Positions 34,095 to 43,478 are shown, numbered from the stretch's first letter. The stretch: DNA of 64,000 bases from Microbacterium esteraromaticum (GCF_028747645.1 NZ_CP118100.1:2666001-2730000); one strand, 5' to 3'. Notes: generated from the sequence alone by a model not told the origin. Made by a program: numbers and translations.

Positions 34095-34292
34095 GCAGAT
34101 ACCGTAGCGCATTCCTGCGTCGCCGCGTGCACGTGCGTCGTCGAAACGGTGTAGCTGGTCAGTGCGACTCCCGCCACCGCGGCGGGCACGCGGTCGTGTC
34201 GGCGGTCTTGTGCGGATCGCGACTGCCGAACGATGACCGGCCGGGAAAGGATGGAAGGGGCGGCGCATGGCCGCCCGGATGGAGGAGAAGTC

Positions 34293-35093
34293 ATGCCACG
34301 CACCTACGTCGTCACCGGGTCCGCCTCGGGCATCGGGGCCACGACCACGAGAATCCTGCGAGAGCGCGGCGAGCGCGTGATCGGGATCGACCTGCGCGAC
34401 GCCGAGGTCGAAGCCGATCTGTCGGGCGCCACAGGGCGGGTGGAAGCGGCCGCGAAAGCCCTCGAGCTGGCGGGCGGCACGATCGATGCCGTCATCGCGT
34501 GCGCGGGGATCTCGGCGCCGATCCCGGCCACGATCTCGATCAACTACTTCGGCGTGACCGAGTTGCTCGAGCACCTGCGACCGGGCTTGGTCGCTTCGGA
34601 TGCCCCGCGCGTCGCCGTGGTGTCGTCGATGGCCTCGCTGCAGCCCAACTCGCGCGAGATGGTCGAGGCTGCACTGGCCGGTGACGAGGCGAAGGCGATG
34701 CAGATCGCAGCAGACCTGGCCGCGCAAGGGCCCGAGGTCGGGTACCTCGTGTACCCGTCGTCCAAGCGCGCCCTCGCTCGCTGGGTGCGCCGCAGCTCGA
34801 TCACACCCGAGTGGGCAGGCCACGGCATCCCGGTCAACGGTGTCGCCCCCGGCACCGTGCTGACCCCGATGACCGAGAAGCTGCTGTCGACGCCCGAGGG
34901 GCGGGCGATGGTCGACGCCGCCGTGCCGATGCCGCTGAACCACCACCAGCCGCCCGAGTCGATCGCGCACCTGCTCATCTGGCTGACCAGCGTCGAGAAC
35001 TCCCACATGGCGGGGCAGATCATCTACGACGATGGCGGAGCCGATGCCTCGCTGCGCGGCGATGACATCTGGTCGTGGAACGACCCGGCCTGA
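34293..35093 (+). CDS. Short-chain dehydrogenase/reductase
   Basis: A 266-residue SDR oxidoreductase. Cofactor site TGSASGIGATTTRILRERG, an acidic residue after the second strand (GIDLRD) that favours NAD(H), CAGIS in place of the usual NNAG, Ser in VSSMAS and the catalytic Tyr-x-x-x-Lys in YLVYPSSKRA. The late PLNHHQPPESIAHLLIWL and the split Ser/Tyr spacing recall 3-alpha-hydroxysteroid dehydrogenase-like SDRs. GGAGGAG lies seven bases before the ATG at 34293. A strong terminator follows, so it is a single-gene transcript. Confidence 0.87.
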   Translation: MPRTYVVTGSASGIGATTTRILRERGERVIGIDLRDAEVEADLSGATGRVEAAAKALELAGGTIDAVIACAGISAPIPATISINYFGVTELLEHLRPGLVASDAPRVAVVSSMASLQPNSREMVEAALAGDEAKAMQIAADLAAQGPEVGYLVYPSSKRALARWVRRSSITPEWAGHGIPVNGVAPGTVLTPMTEKLLSTPEGRAMVDAAVPMPLNHHQPPESIAHLLIWLTSVENSHMAGQIIYDDGGADASLRGDDIWSWNDPA

Positions 35094-35105
35094 TCCCGGT
35101 TCTCA

Positions 35106-35141
35106 CACGAAGGCGGTCCCGATGACGGGGCCGCCTTCGTG
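35106..35141 (+). terminator. Terminator after the SDR gene
   Basis: CACGAAGGCGG (35106-35116) and CCGCCTTCGTG (35131-35141), extended inward by CCC/GGG pairs with one T-G wobble. Confidence 0.8.
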
Positions 35142-35181
35142 CGTTCTGACGCAACCTCGCAGTGCCGTGCCGTATCTGACA

Positions 35182-35195
35182 TGTGCTATGTTACA
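35182..35195. promoter_or_regulatory. Candidate GntR operator upstream of the peptide transporter
   Basis: TGTGCTATGTTACA, an interrupted TGTR-N6-TACA palindrome. Twelve of its 14 bases recur at 43465-43478 in front of the DapA-family gene. It includes TATGTT, which could also serve as a -10 hexamer. Confidence 0.5.
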
Positions 35196-35264
35196 GACGG
35201 GCCGAAGGGCTCATGCCCGTCGATGCCGCGGGCGCCACCCGATTCAAGGATTCAAGGACGATCT

Positions 35265-37031
35265 ATGACTCGTAAGAAGACCCTGCTGACGCCTCTGCTC
35301 ATGGCTTCGGCGGCCGCGCTCGTTCTCAGCGGATGCTCCGCCGCAGACGGCTCGCCGTCAACCGGCTCGGGCGAGCCCCAGACCGGCGGCACGCTCAAGG
35401 TGCTCTCCAACGGAGACATCGACCACCTCGACCCGCAGCTGATCGCGTACGTCCCCACGAACAGTCTGATCCGATCGATCTCGCGCTCGATCCTCGGGTA
35501 CGAGGCATCCAATGACGAGACCGAGCGCTCGCAGCTCGTGGGCGACCTCGCAACCGCCGTGCCCGAGCCCGAGGACGACGGCCTCACCTACACGATCACC
35601 CTGCGCGACGGCGCCAGCTGGGATGCACCCGACGGCGCCCGCGAGATGGTCTCGGGCGATGTCGCGCGCGGAATCGAACGCATCTGCAACCCGTACATCG
35701 GCGCCGCACTCGGCGGCTACTTCACCTCACTGATCAAGGGCATGGCCGAGTACTGCGACGGCTTCTCGGCCGTCGCCCCCGAGGTCGAGCCGATGAAGGA
35801 GTACATCGAGTCGAACGACATCAGCGGCATCGAGACGCCCGACGACAAGACCGTCATCTTCCGCCTCGTCGAGCCGGCATCCGACTTCACCTCGATGCTC
35901 AGCCTCGCCACCGCGAACCCAGCCCCGATCGAGGCGCTCGACCACCTGCCCGACTCCCCCGAGTTCCGCAACAGCTTCGTGTCCTCGGGCCCGTACCGCG
36001 TGGCCGAGCACAAGCCCGACGTCAAGCTCACCCTGGAGCGCAACCCGTCGTGGAATGCCGACAGCGACCCACTGCGCAAGGCCTACGTCGACGCGATCGA
36101 GATGACGATGGGCAGCGAGGTGGATGCCGCAATGCAGCAGCTGCAGGCCGGATCGGCCGACATGCTGTTCGACCTGCAGCCGAGCCCGGCGAACATCCAG
36201 CAGCTGACGGCGATGGGCGACGAGAAGTTCTCGACGCTCGAGAACGGCGGCATCGACCAGTTCTTGTGGTTCAACACCAAGACCGACAACAACGACAGCG
36301 CCCTGCAGAAGGTCGAGGTGCGCCAGGCCCTGCAGTACGCGATCGACAAGTCGGCGGTCGTGCAGGTGATGGGCGGTGAGGAGATCGCCACCGTGACCAA
36401 CGGCATCTTCGGCCCCGGCATCAACGGCCACAAGGCGTACTCGCTCTACGGTGACGGCGATGGAAAGGCCGACCCCGAGAAGGCGAAGGAGCTGCTGGCC
36501 GAGGCGGGCGTCGAGAACCTCACGCTGAAGTTCCCCTACCGAAACCTCGGCTCGCAGCCCGACATCGCGCAGACCGTGCAGGCGAGCCTGGAAGCGGCCG
36601 GTATCACCGTCGAGCTGTTCCCGGTGCCACCCACCGACTACTACGCGAACTTCATGACCAACCGCGAGAACGCCAGCGGAGGTGCCTGGGACATCGCGCT
36701 GGTCGGCTGGTCGCCGGACTGGGTCGGCGGCGCCGCGCGCAGCGTCTTCCAGCCGCAGTTCAGCTTCGACGGCACCCCGCAGGCCTACAACTACGTCGAC
36801 TACAACAACGACGAGGCCAACGACCTGGCCGCCCAGGCGCTGGCCGCGGGCTCACCGGAAGAGGCCGCAGGGCTGTGGCACGAGGTCGACCAGACCGTTA
36901 TGAACGACTCACCGATCGTGAGCATCGCCGCCAAGAAGAAGGCGAACTACCACTCCGAGCGGGTGCAGAACTTCGCCATCTACGCCCTGTCGCAGAACGG
37001 CGACTGGACCAACGTCTGGCTGAACAAGTAG
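35265..37031 (+). CDS. Peptide ABC transporter substrate-binding lipoprotein
   Basis: A 588-residue family-5 solute-binding protein. Signal peptide with lipobox LVLSGCSAADG (Cys near residue 24). The mature part begins TGGTLKVLSNGDIDHLDPQ and has YTITLRDGASWDAPDG and VRQALQYAIDKSAVVQ, all typical of dipeptide/oligopeptide binders. First gene of the transporter operon, separated from the ATPase gene by a strong hairpin. The proline-type peptidases downstream suggest Pro-containing peptides as ligands, by inference. Confidence 0.9.
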   Translation: MTRKKTLLTPLLMASAAALVLSGCSAADGSPSTGSGEPQTGGTLKVLSNGDIDHLDPQLIAYVPTNSLIRSISRSILGYEASNDETERSQLVGDLATAVPEPEDDGLTYTITLRDGASWDAPDGAREMVSGDVARGIERICNPYIGAALGGYFTSLIKGMAEYCDGFSAVAPEVEPMKEYIESNDISGIETPDDKTVIFRLVEPASDFTSMLSLATANPAPIEALDHLPDSPEFRNSFVSSGPYRVAEHKPDVKLTLERNPSWNADSDPLRKAYVDAIEMTMGSEVDAAMQQLQAGSADMLFDLQPSPANIQQLTAMGDEKFSTLENGGIDQFLWFNTKTDNNDSALQKVEVRQALQYAIDKSAVVQVMGGEEIATVTNGIFGPGINGHKAYSLYGDGDGKADPEKAKELLAEAGVENLTLKFPYRNLGSQPDIAQTVQASLEAAGITVELFPVPPTDYYANFMTNRENASGGAWDIALVGWSPDWVGGAARSVFQPQFSFDGTPQAYNYVDYNNDEANDLAAQALAAGSPEEAAGLWHEVDQTVMNDSPIVSIAAKKKANYHSERVQNFAIYALSQNGDWTNVWLNK

Positions 37032-37046
37032 TCGCACCTGACGGAT

Positions 37047-37080
37047 GCCGCTGCGGCGCCACTCCCGGCGCCGCAGCGGC
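37047..37080 (+). terminator. Strong intra-operon hairpin after the binding-protein gene
   Basis: Perfect 14-bp arms GCCGCTGCGGCGCC (37047-37060) and its complement (37067-37080), six-base loop. It probably stops or stabilises most transcripts so that the binding protein is made in excess over the transporter. Confidence 0.75.
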
Positions 37081-37100
37081 CGCATTCTGAGGAGGATCGC

Positions 37101-38753
37101 ATGTCGATTCTGGAAGTGTCCGGGCTGCACGTCGACATCCCGACCGAGAACGGCACCGTGCACGCCGTCAAAGACGTGTCGTTCGACGTCGCCGAGGGCG
37201 AGTTCTTCGGCATCGTCGGCGAGTCCGGGTCGGGCAAGTCGGTGCTGGTGCAGTCAGTGATGGGACTGATCCCGAAAGCCGTGACCACGGGGAGCGTCCG
37301 ATTTCAAGGCGACGATCTGCTGACGCTGCCCTCCGAGCGGTTGCGCCGCCTGCGGGGCAAGGAGATCAGCATGATCTTCCAGGACCCGCTCTCCAGCCTG
37401 CATCCGCAGTACACGGTCGGCTGGCAGATCGTCGAGCAGATCCGGGCCCACGAGAAGGTCTCGAGGCAGGCCGCGAAGGCGCGGGCGATCGAGCTGCTCC
37501 GGAAAGTGCACATCGCCGACGCCGCCTCGCGCTTCGACGCGTATCCCCACCAGTTCTCGGGCGGTATGCGCCAGCGCGTCATGATCGCAATGAGCCTGTC
37601 GCTGGATCCGAAGCTCATCATCGCCGATGAGCCGACCACGGCGCTCGACTCGACAGTGCAGGCGCAGATCCTGCAGCTGCTGGGCGAGATGAAGGACGAC
37701 TTCGGGGCGACGGTGCTCATGATCAGCCACGATCTGGGTGTGATGGCGAGCGTCGCCGACCGCGTGATGGTCATGTACCACGGCGAGCAGGTCGAGCTCG
37801 GCCGCAGCGCGCAGGTGCTGCGCACACCCCGTGAGCAGTACACGATCTCGCTCATCGAGTCGTCGTCGTTCACGCAGAGCGAGCGACAGGCACCGCTCGG
37901 TCGCACGGCCGCTGCGACCGATGCGCCGGCCGATGACCCGGCACCGATCGCGCAGGTCTCCGAGGTGAGCCTGTCGTTCGCGCAACGACGCGGCGCGGAG
38001 CGGACGGTCCTGGACCGCATCAGCCTCGACGTGCGCCGTGGCGAGACCCTCGGGCTGGTCGGTGAGAGCGGATGCGGCAAGACCACGCTCGCCCGCACGA
38101 TCGCCGGTCTTGTGCGCCCCTCGGAGGGGACGGTGCGCTTCGACGGCAGGGATCTCGCCGAGGTACGCGGAGCCGACTGGCGCAGGCTGCGCCAGCGCGT
38201 GCAGGTGGTGTTCCAGGACCCGTTCTCATCTCTGAATCCCAAACGCCGGATCGGTTCGATCGTCGAGGACCCTCTGCGGATCCACCGAGTCGGCAACGCC
38301 CGTCAGCGCCGGGAGCGCGTGCTCGAACTGCTCGAGCAGGTCGGTCTCGACCCGGCCCACTACAACCGTTTTCCCGCACAGTTCTCCGGCGGCCAACGGC
38401 AGCGCATCGGCATCGCGCGGGCCATCGCCCTGAACCCCGACCTCGTGATCCTCGACGAGCCCGTCTCAGCGCTCGACGTGACCGTTCAAGCTCAGGTCCT
38501 GCAGCTGCTCGACGATCTGCAGCGCGACCTGGGGCTGACCTACCTGTTCATCTCGCACGACCTCGCCGTCGTCCGACACATGTGCGACCGCATCGCCGTG
38601 ATGGAGAACGGGCGGATCATCGAACTCGACGACGCCGAGACCATCTACCGCACACCGCGCGAACCTTTCACCAAGAAGCTGCTCGCCGCATCGTTCCTCG
38701 AAGCCGTGGGCACGAACAGACAGGGCCCGACGTTGCAGGAGGTCAGCGCATGA
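37101..38753 (+). CDS. Peptide ABC transporter ATPase, DppD and DppF units fused
   Basis: A 550-residue protein with two complete ABC domains. The first (1-260) has GESGSGKS, FSGGMRQR and LIIADEP; the second (290-540) has GESGCGKTT, FSGGQRQR and VILDEP. Each ends in the oligopeptide-type C-terminal tail (YTISLIESS in the first, FTKKLLAASFL in the second). The two-in-one form energises both halves of the DppBC pore. Start ATG at 37101 after GAGGATCGC; the stop overlaps the next permease gene. Confidence 0.92.
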   Translation: MSILEVSGLHVDIPTENGTVHAVKDVSFDVAEGEFFGIVGESGSGKSVLVQSVMGLIPKAVTTGSVRFQGDDLLTLPSERLRRLRGKEISMIFQDPLSSLHPQYTVGWQIVEQIRAHEKVSRQAAKARAIELLRKVHIADAASRFDAYPHQFSGGMRQRVMIAMSLSLDPKLIIADEPTTALDSTVQAQILQLLGEMKDDFGATVLMISHDLGVMASVADRVMVMYHGEQVELGRSAQVLRTPREQYTISLIESSSFTQSERQAPLGRTAAATDAPADDPAPIAQVSEVSLSFAQRRGAERTVLDRISLDVRRGETLGLVGESGCGKTTLARTIAGLVRPSEGTVRFDGRDLAEVRGADWRRLRQRVQVVFQDPFSSLNPKRRIGSIVEDPLRIHRVGNARQRRERVLELLEQVGLDPAHYNRFPAQFSGGQRQRIGIARAIALNPDLVILDEPVSALDVTVQAQVLQLLDDLQRDLGLTYLFISHDLAVVRHMCDRIAVMENGRIIELDDAETIYRTPREPFTKKLLAASFLEAVGTNRQGPTLQEVSA

Positions 38754-39709
38754 GCGTCTTCTCCAAAGAGACACTGACTCTGCTCGTGCCGTCCCGCGGA
38801 GCCGAGCAGGCCGCCAATGAGGCCAAGAACTCGTGGCAGCTGACCATGAGGCGCCTGCGTCGCGACCCCGCGAGCATCGCCTCGGCGGTTGTGATCGTGC
38901 TGATCGTGCTCTTCGCCCTCCTCGCGCCGGTGATCGCGCAGTGGACCGGACACGGACCGACCGAGCAGTTCCGCGAGACCGGGTTGTCTCCCTCCGGCAT
39001 GCCGGTGGCCCCGAATGGCGAGTTCCTCCTGGGCACCGACCAGCTCGGTCGCGACGTGCTGGTGCGGCTCGCCTACGGCGCGCAGGTGTCACTTCTCGTC
39101 GGCGTGGCCGCCTCACTCGCCGCATCGGCCATCGGCATCCTCGTCGGCATGACGGCAGGCTTCGCCGGCGGTGTCGTCGACACCGTGCTCAGCCGCCTGA
39201 TCGACCTCGTGATGAGCGTGCCGTTCCTGCTGGTCGCGATCGCGACGGTCTCGGTGCTCGGCCCGAGTCTTCAACTCTCGATCGCCGTAATCGTGTTCTT
39301 TAGCTGGGCAGGACTCGCCCGCGTCATCCGGGGTCAGGTGCTCGCGCTGCGTGAGCGGGAGTTCATCGAGACGGCCCGCTCGATGGGTCAGTCCGGCGTG
39401 GCGACGATGTTCCGCGACGTGCTGCCGAACCTGGTGGTCCCGATCGTCGTGTACACGACCCTGATGATCCCCGCGGCGATCGTGTTCGAGGCGACGCTGT
39501 CATTCCTGGGTCTGGGCATCGTGCCGCCGACCCCCAGCTGGGGCAACATGCTCGCGGATGCCGCGAACGGGTCCATGTACATGGTCGCACCCTGGATGGT
39601 GCTCGTCCCCGGACTGGCCCTGCTGACCCTCACCCTCACGTTCAACCTGCTGGGCGACGGTCTGCGCGACGCGCTCGACCCGTCATCGACGAAGGGAGCC
39701 CGGGCATGA
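38750..39709 (+). CDS. Peptide ABC transporter permease, DppC type
   Basis: A 319-residue permease with six membrane segments. N-terminal cytoplasmic part with RLRRDPASIASAVVI, the LLGTDQLGRDVLVRLAYGAQ block typical of DppC/OppC, and the EAA loop (ETARSMGQSGVATMFRDVLPNL). Overlaps the ATPase gene upstream and the DppB-type gene downstream, each by ATGA. The order ATPase-DppC-DppB is reversed from the E. coli dpp operon. Confidence 0.92.
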   Translation: MSVFSKETLTLLVPSRGAEQAANEAKNSWQLTMRRLRRDPASIASAVVIVLIVLFALLAPVIAQWTGHGPTEQFRETGLSPSGMPVAPNGEFLLGTDQLGRDVLVRLAYGAQVSLLVGVAASLAASAIGILVGMTAGFAGGVVDTVLSRLIDLVMSVPFLLVAIATVSVLGPSLQLSIAVIVFFSWAGLARVIRGQVLALREREFIETARSMGQSGVATMFRDVLPNLVVPIVVYTTLMIPAAIVFEATLSFLGLGIVPPTPSWGNMLADAANGSMYMVAPWMVLVPGLALLTLTLTFNLLGDGLRDALDPSSTKGARA

Positions 39710-40671
39710 TCCGCTACATCCTCTCGCGCATCGGCTTCGGCCTGCTGGTGCTGTTCCTGCTAAGCATCTTCGTCTTCGTGCTCTTCTACGTCACGCCGTC
39801 CGACCCGGCCCGCATCATCGCCGGCGACAAGGCCACCGAAGAGCTGATGGCGCAGATCCGGGTGAACCGCGGGCTCGACAAGCCGATCTGGGAGCAGTAC
39901 CTGATCTTTCTCGGCAGCCTGCTGCAGGGCGATCTCGGGTACTCGTACCGCTCGAGCCTGCCGGTGGCCGAGCTGGTGATGTCCCGCATTCCGGTGACGA
40001 TGTCGCTGGTGTTCGGCGGGGTCGTGGTCTGGCTCGCGATCGGCATCCCGATCGGTCTCGCCTCGGCCAAGCGCCCCGGCAGCGTGCGAGACCGGCTCGG
40101 ACAGGCGTTCGCGCTCGTCGGCATCAGCTTTCCGACATTCGTGCTCGGCATGCTCGCGCTGTACACGCTGTACTTCCTGCCCACTCGCTTCGGGATCACA
40201 CTGTTCCCCCCGTCCGGCTACGTTCCCTTCACGACCGATCCGCTGCAGTGGGCCTGGCATCTGATGCTCCCGTGGCTGACGCTCGCGCTCGTAACGGCGG
40301 CCGTCTACGCGCGGCTGACCCGCGGGCAGATGCTCGATGTGCTCGGCGAGGACTATGTGCGCACCGCGCGCGCGAAGGGCCTCACGGAACGCCGCGTGAT
40401 CTATGTGCACGCGTTCCGCAGCGCGATGCCGCCGCTGGTGACGCAGCTGGGGATCGACATCGGCCTCATGCTCGGTGGCGTGATCGTCATCGAACAGGTC
40501 TTCGGTCTGCAGGGCGTGGGAGCGCTCGCGATCTCGAGCGTCTCGATGCAGGACCGTCCGGTGGTGATCGCCATCGTGCTGCTGGGCGGCGTCTTCGTGG
40601 CGGTGTCGAACCTCGTGGTCGACCTGTTCTACGCGCTGCTCGATTCCCGGGTGAGAACTCGTGCACACTGA
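39706..40671 (+). CDS. Peptide ABC transporter permease, DppB type
   Basis: A 321-residue permease with six membrane segments. The N-terminus MIRYILSRIGFGLLVLFLL and the large first external loop (DPARIIAGDKATEELMAQIR, GLDKPIWEQYLIFLGSLLQGDLGYS) are the DppB/OppB marks, followed by the EAA loop RTARAKGLTERRVIYVHAFR. It forms the pore with the preceding permease. Its last 11 bases overlap the GTG of the S33 peptidase gene, so transporter and peptidase are co-translated. Confidence 0.92.
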   Translation: MIRYILSRIGFGLLVLFLLSIFVFVLFYVTPSDPARIIAGDKATEELMAQIRVNRGLDKPIWEQYLIFLGSLLQGDLGYSYRSSLPVAELVMSRIPVTMSLVFGGVVVWLAIGIPIGLASAKRPGSVRDRLGQAFALVGISFPTFVLGMLALYTLYFLPTRFGITLFPPSGYVPFTTDPLQWAWHLMLPWLTLALVTAAVYARLTRGQMLDVLGEDYVRTARAKGLTERRVIYVHAFRSAMPPLVTQLGIDIGLMLGGVIVIEQVFGLQGVGALAISSVSMQDRPVVIAIVLLGGVFVAVSNLVVDLFYALLDSRVRTRAH

Positions 40672-41977
40672 CGCCTGGTACTTCATCGGCGACGACATCG
40701 TCGCCCGCGACGTGTGGACGACCGTCCCGCTCGACTGGAACGATCCCGACGGCGAGACGATCGAGATCTTCGCCCGCGAGTTCGTCGCGGCCGAGCGTCG
40801 GAACGACGACCTGCCGTTGCTGCTGCATCTGCAGGGCGGGCCGGGCGGCAAAGGCACGCGCCCGCTGGGCCGCGATGCCTGGATGGATGCTGCGCTCTCG
40901 CGATTCCGGCTCATCATGCCCGATCAGCGCGGCACGGGGCGCTCGACGCCACTGTCGGGTGCGCAGTTCGCGAGCATGCCGGCCGGCGAGGCGGCTCGAC
41001 GCCTCTCGTTGCATCGGGCGGATGCCATCGTGCGCGACTTCGAGGCGCTGCGCGCTACCCACTACGAGGGTCGGCAATGGTGGACGATCGGGCAGAGCTA
41101 CGGCGGTTTTCTCACCCTGCACTACCTGTCGACGGCACCGCAGGCGATCGTCGCCTCGGCCGTGGCGGGCGGGCTGCCCTCGCTGCATCCGGACGCCGCC
41201 GAGGTCTACCGTCGCACGTTCCCGCGCGTGGCGGTCAAGAACCGGCTGTTCCGCGAGCGTGCACCACACCTGGTCGAGCGCATCGGGCGGGTGGCCGACC
41301 TGCTGGCCGACGACGAGGTGCTGTTGCCCGACGGCGACCGACTCACCGTGCGACGCTTGCAGACGCTGGGGCTGGACTTCGGCATGGCCCCGGGGCCCGA
41401 CCGGGTGCACTGGCTCTTCGACGAAGCGTTCGCCGATCGCGCCGAGACGCGGTTGAGTGACACGTTCCTCGCCACGGTCGGTTCGGCGACGGCGTTCGCT
41501 ACGAACCCGCTGTTCATCGCACTGCAGGAGAGCATCTACGGCACGGGCCCCACCGGGTGGGCGGCGCAGGCCGAGCGCGAGAGGCACGAGGAGTTCTCGG
41601 ATACGGCCCGCCCGCTGATGTTCACGGGTGAGATGGTGTTTCCGTGGATGTTCGACGAGATCCGTGCGCTGCGCGGGTTCCGCGCGGGCGTCGAAGAGCT
41701 CGCGACGCGGGAGTGGCCCATCGAACTGTACGACCACGCGCGTCTGGGTGCGAACGAGGTGCCCGTCGAAGCAGTCGTCTACTTCGACGACATGTACGTC
41801 GATGCCGGACTCTCGCTCGACACGGCAGCACACGTGGGCGGTCTGCACGCCTGGGTGACCAACGAGCACGAACACGACGGCATCACGCGCGCCGGCGTTG
41901 CCGACCGTCTCTTCACCGCACTCGAGCGACGACTCGGGGGCACGGCGCGCACACGCTCGACCGACGATCAGGAGTGA
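40661..41977 (+). CDS. Proline iminopeptidase-like alpha/beta hydrolase (S33)
   Basis: A 438-residue cytoplasmic hydrolase. Oxyanion loop LQGGPGGKG, RGTGRSTPL, nucleophile elbow GQSYGGF (Ser near residue 145), and a C-terminal His in VGGLHAWVTNEHEHDG. The long cap domain matches actinobacterial prolyl aminopeptidases that free N-terminal Pro from peptides. GTG at 40661. Overlap with the permease gene indicates that it acts on imported peptides. Confidence 0.85.
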   Translation: MHTDAWYFIGDDIVARDVWTTVPLDWNDPDGETIEIFAREFVAAERRNDDLPLLLHLQGGPGGKGTRPLGRDAWMDAALSRFRLIMPDQRGTGRSTPLSGAQFASMPAGEAARRLSLHRADAIVRDFEALRATHYEGRQWWTIGQSYGGFLTLHYLSTAPQAIVASAVAGGLPSLHPDAAEVYRRTFPRVAVKNRLFRERAPHLVERIGRVADLLADDEVLLPDGDRLTVRRLQTLGLDFGMAPGPDRVHWLFDEAFADRAETRLSDTFLATVGSATAFATNPLFIALQESIYGTGPTGWAAQAERERHEEFSDTARPLMFTGEMVFPWMFDEIRALRGFRAGVEELATREWPIELYDHARLGANEVPVEAVVYFDDMYVDAGLSLDTAAHVGGLHAWVTNEHEHDGITRAGVADRLFTALERRLGGTARTRSTDDQE

Positions 41978-41981
41978 TGAA

Positions 41982-43469
41982 TTGACCGGCACGCACGCTC
42001 ACGGCGCCCGCTACGACGACACCGTCCATGTCGTGGACTGGGAGGGGAGCATCCCCAATCCGCGCTCGGCCACGACCGACCCTCGGATGCCGTCACTGGC
42101 GAAGGCTCCCGGCTTCGCCGAGTGGATGCGCACCGGCTGGGGTGACGCCGACCGCACGGCGCGGGTCGAGCCCGGCGCGGCCGACGCCGCCCGCCGGCAC
42201 CGCGAGCGGCTGTCGCACGCGATGCCCGGGCAGTCGCTGGTCGTGCTGGCCGGACGCGCCCAGGCGCGGGTGCACGACAACTTCTTCGAGTTCCGGGCAC
42301 ACAGCGACTTCCTCTGGCTGACCGGATTCGCGGTCGAGGATGGCGTTCTGGTGATGACGCCCGCCGCGGGCGGTCACGATGCGACGCTGTACATCACTCC
42401 CCCGGCCCGTCCGGGTGCTGCGGCGTTCCACGCGGATGCTGCGCATGGCGAATTGTGGGTCGGCCCACTTCCGGGTGCGGCAGAGCTGGCATCCGCTCTC
42501 GATCTGAAGGTGCGTACGCTCGACGAGCTGAGCGTCCCCACCGACGCACTGATCGCGGGTCACGCCGTCGTCGGCGCCGGCACCGGCGCGCGTCTGGGCG
42601 GCCGCCACCGCTCACCGCTGCTCGCACGCACGCTGGCCGAACTGCGCGTCGAGAAGGATGCCTGGGAGCTGGCCGAACTGCGCTCAGCGGTGACCCACAC
42701 GATCGATGGATTCGCCGCTGTGCGACGGGAGATCCCGCGCGCCGTCGAGTCCGGCGGCGAGCGCTGGCTGCAGGGCACCTTCGACCGGCATGCGCGGACG
42801 GTGGGTCAGGCGCCGGGGTACGCGTCGATCGTCGGGTCGGGGGCGAACGCCCCGATCCTGCACTGGGTCCGCGCGGACGGCCACGTCGATCCGGACGCCC
42901 TGCTGCTGCTGGATATGGGAGTGGAGAACCGCAGCGGGTACACCGCGGATGTGACGCGCACGATCCCCGCGAGCGGCCGCTTCAGCACGGCGCAGCGCGA
43001 GGTGCACGACCTCGTGGAACGCTCTCACCGGGCTGGGCTCGCCGCCGTGGCGCCGGGTCGGGACTGGCGTGATTTCCACACGGCGTGCATGGAGGTACTG
43101 GCGCAGGGACTGCATGACTGGGGCATGCTCCCGGTCTCGGTCGATGAGGCGTTGCACGCCGAGGGGCAGCACCATCGGCGGTACATCGTGTGCGGGGTCG
43201 GGCATCATCTCGGGCTCGACGTGCACGATTGCGGCGCCGCGTCGTACGCGCAGTACTTCGAAGCGCGGATGCGGCCGGGGATGGCACTGACCGTCGAACC
43301 GGGGCTGTACTTCCACGCCTGGGATGAGACTGTACCGCCCGAGCTTCGCGGCATCGGGGTCCGTATCGAGGACGATGTCGTCGTGACTCCCGAGGGCCAT
43401 GAGGTGCTCAGTGCCGCTTTGCCGATCGATGCGGCGGGGCTGGAGCACTGGATGGATTCCGTCCTGTAG
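41982..43469 (+). CDS. M24 Xaa-Pro aminopeptidase
   Basis: A 495-residue aminopeptidase P. N-terminal non-catalytic AMP_N domain (about 60-215: GQSLVVLAGRAQARVHDNFFEFRAHSDFLWLTG) and the pita-bread catalytic domain with the two-metal site: Asp and Asp in LLDMGVENRSGYTADVTRT, His in VGHHLGLDVHD, Glu in VEPGLYF and in VRIEDDVVV. It removes the residue before a proline. TTG at 41982 follows CAGGAGTGATGA; it lies four bases after the S33 gene. It pairs logically with the iminopeptidase. Confidence 0.92.
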   Translation: MTGTHAHGARYDDTVHVVDWEGSIPNPRSATTDPRMPSLAKAPGFAEWMRTGWGDADRTARVEPGAADAARRHRERLSHAMPGQSLVVLAGRAQARVHDNFFEFRAHSDFLWLTGFAVEDGVLVMTPAAGGHDATLYITPPARPGAAAFHADAAHGELWVGPLPGAAELASALDLKVRTLDELSVPTDALIAGHAVVGAGTGARLGGRHRSPLLARTLAELRVEKDAWELAELRSAVTHTIDGFAAVRREIPRAVESGGERWLQGTFDRHARTVGQAPGYASIVGSGANAPILHWVRADGHVDPDALLLLDMGVENRSGYTADVTRTIPASGRFSTAQREVHDLVERSHRAGLAAVAPGRDWRDFHTACMEVLAQGLHDWGMLPVSVDEALHAEGQHHRRYIVCGVGHHLGLDVHDCGAASYAQYFEARMRPGMALTVEPGLYFHAWDETVPPELRGIGVRIEDDVVVTPEGHEVLSAALPIDAAGLEHWMDSVL

Positions 43470-43478
43470 TATGTTACA
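43465..43478. promoter_or_regulatory. Candidate GntR operator upstream of the DapA-family gene
   Basis: TGTAGTATGTTACA, a TGTA-N6-TACA palindrome that overlaps the stop codon of the M24 gene and lies 45 bases before the next start. Matches 35182-35195 in 12 of 14 positions. Confidence 0.5.

Larger units (their letters stand above)
33922..34292. other. 371-bp region between aroG and the SDR gene
   Basis: Contains, on the minus strand, the leader peptide, attenuator stems and aroG untranslated region (33922-34112). The remainder, about 34113-34292, carries the aroG promoter and that of the rightward SDR gene. No further gene is supported. Confidence 0.6.
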
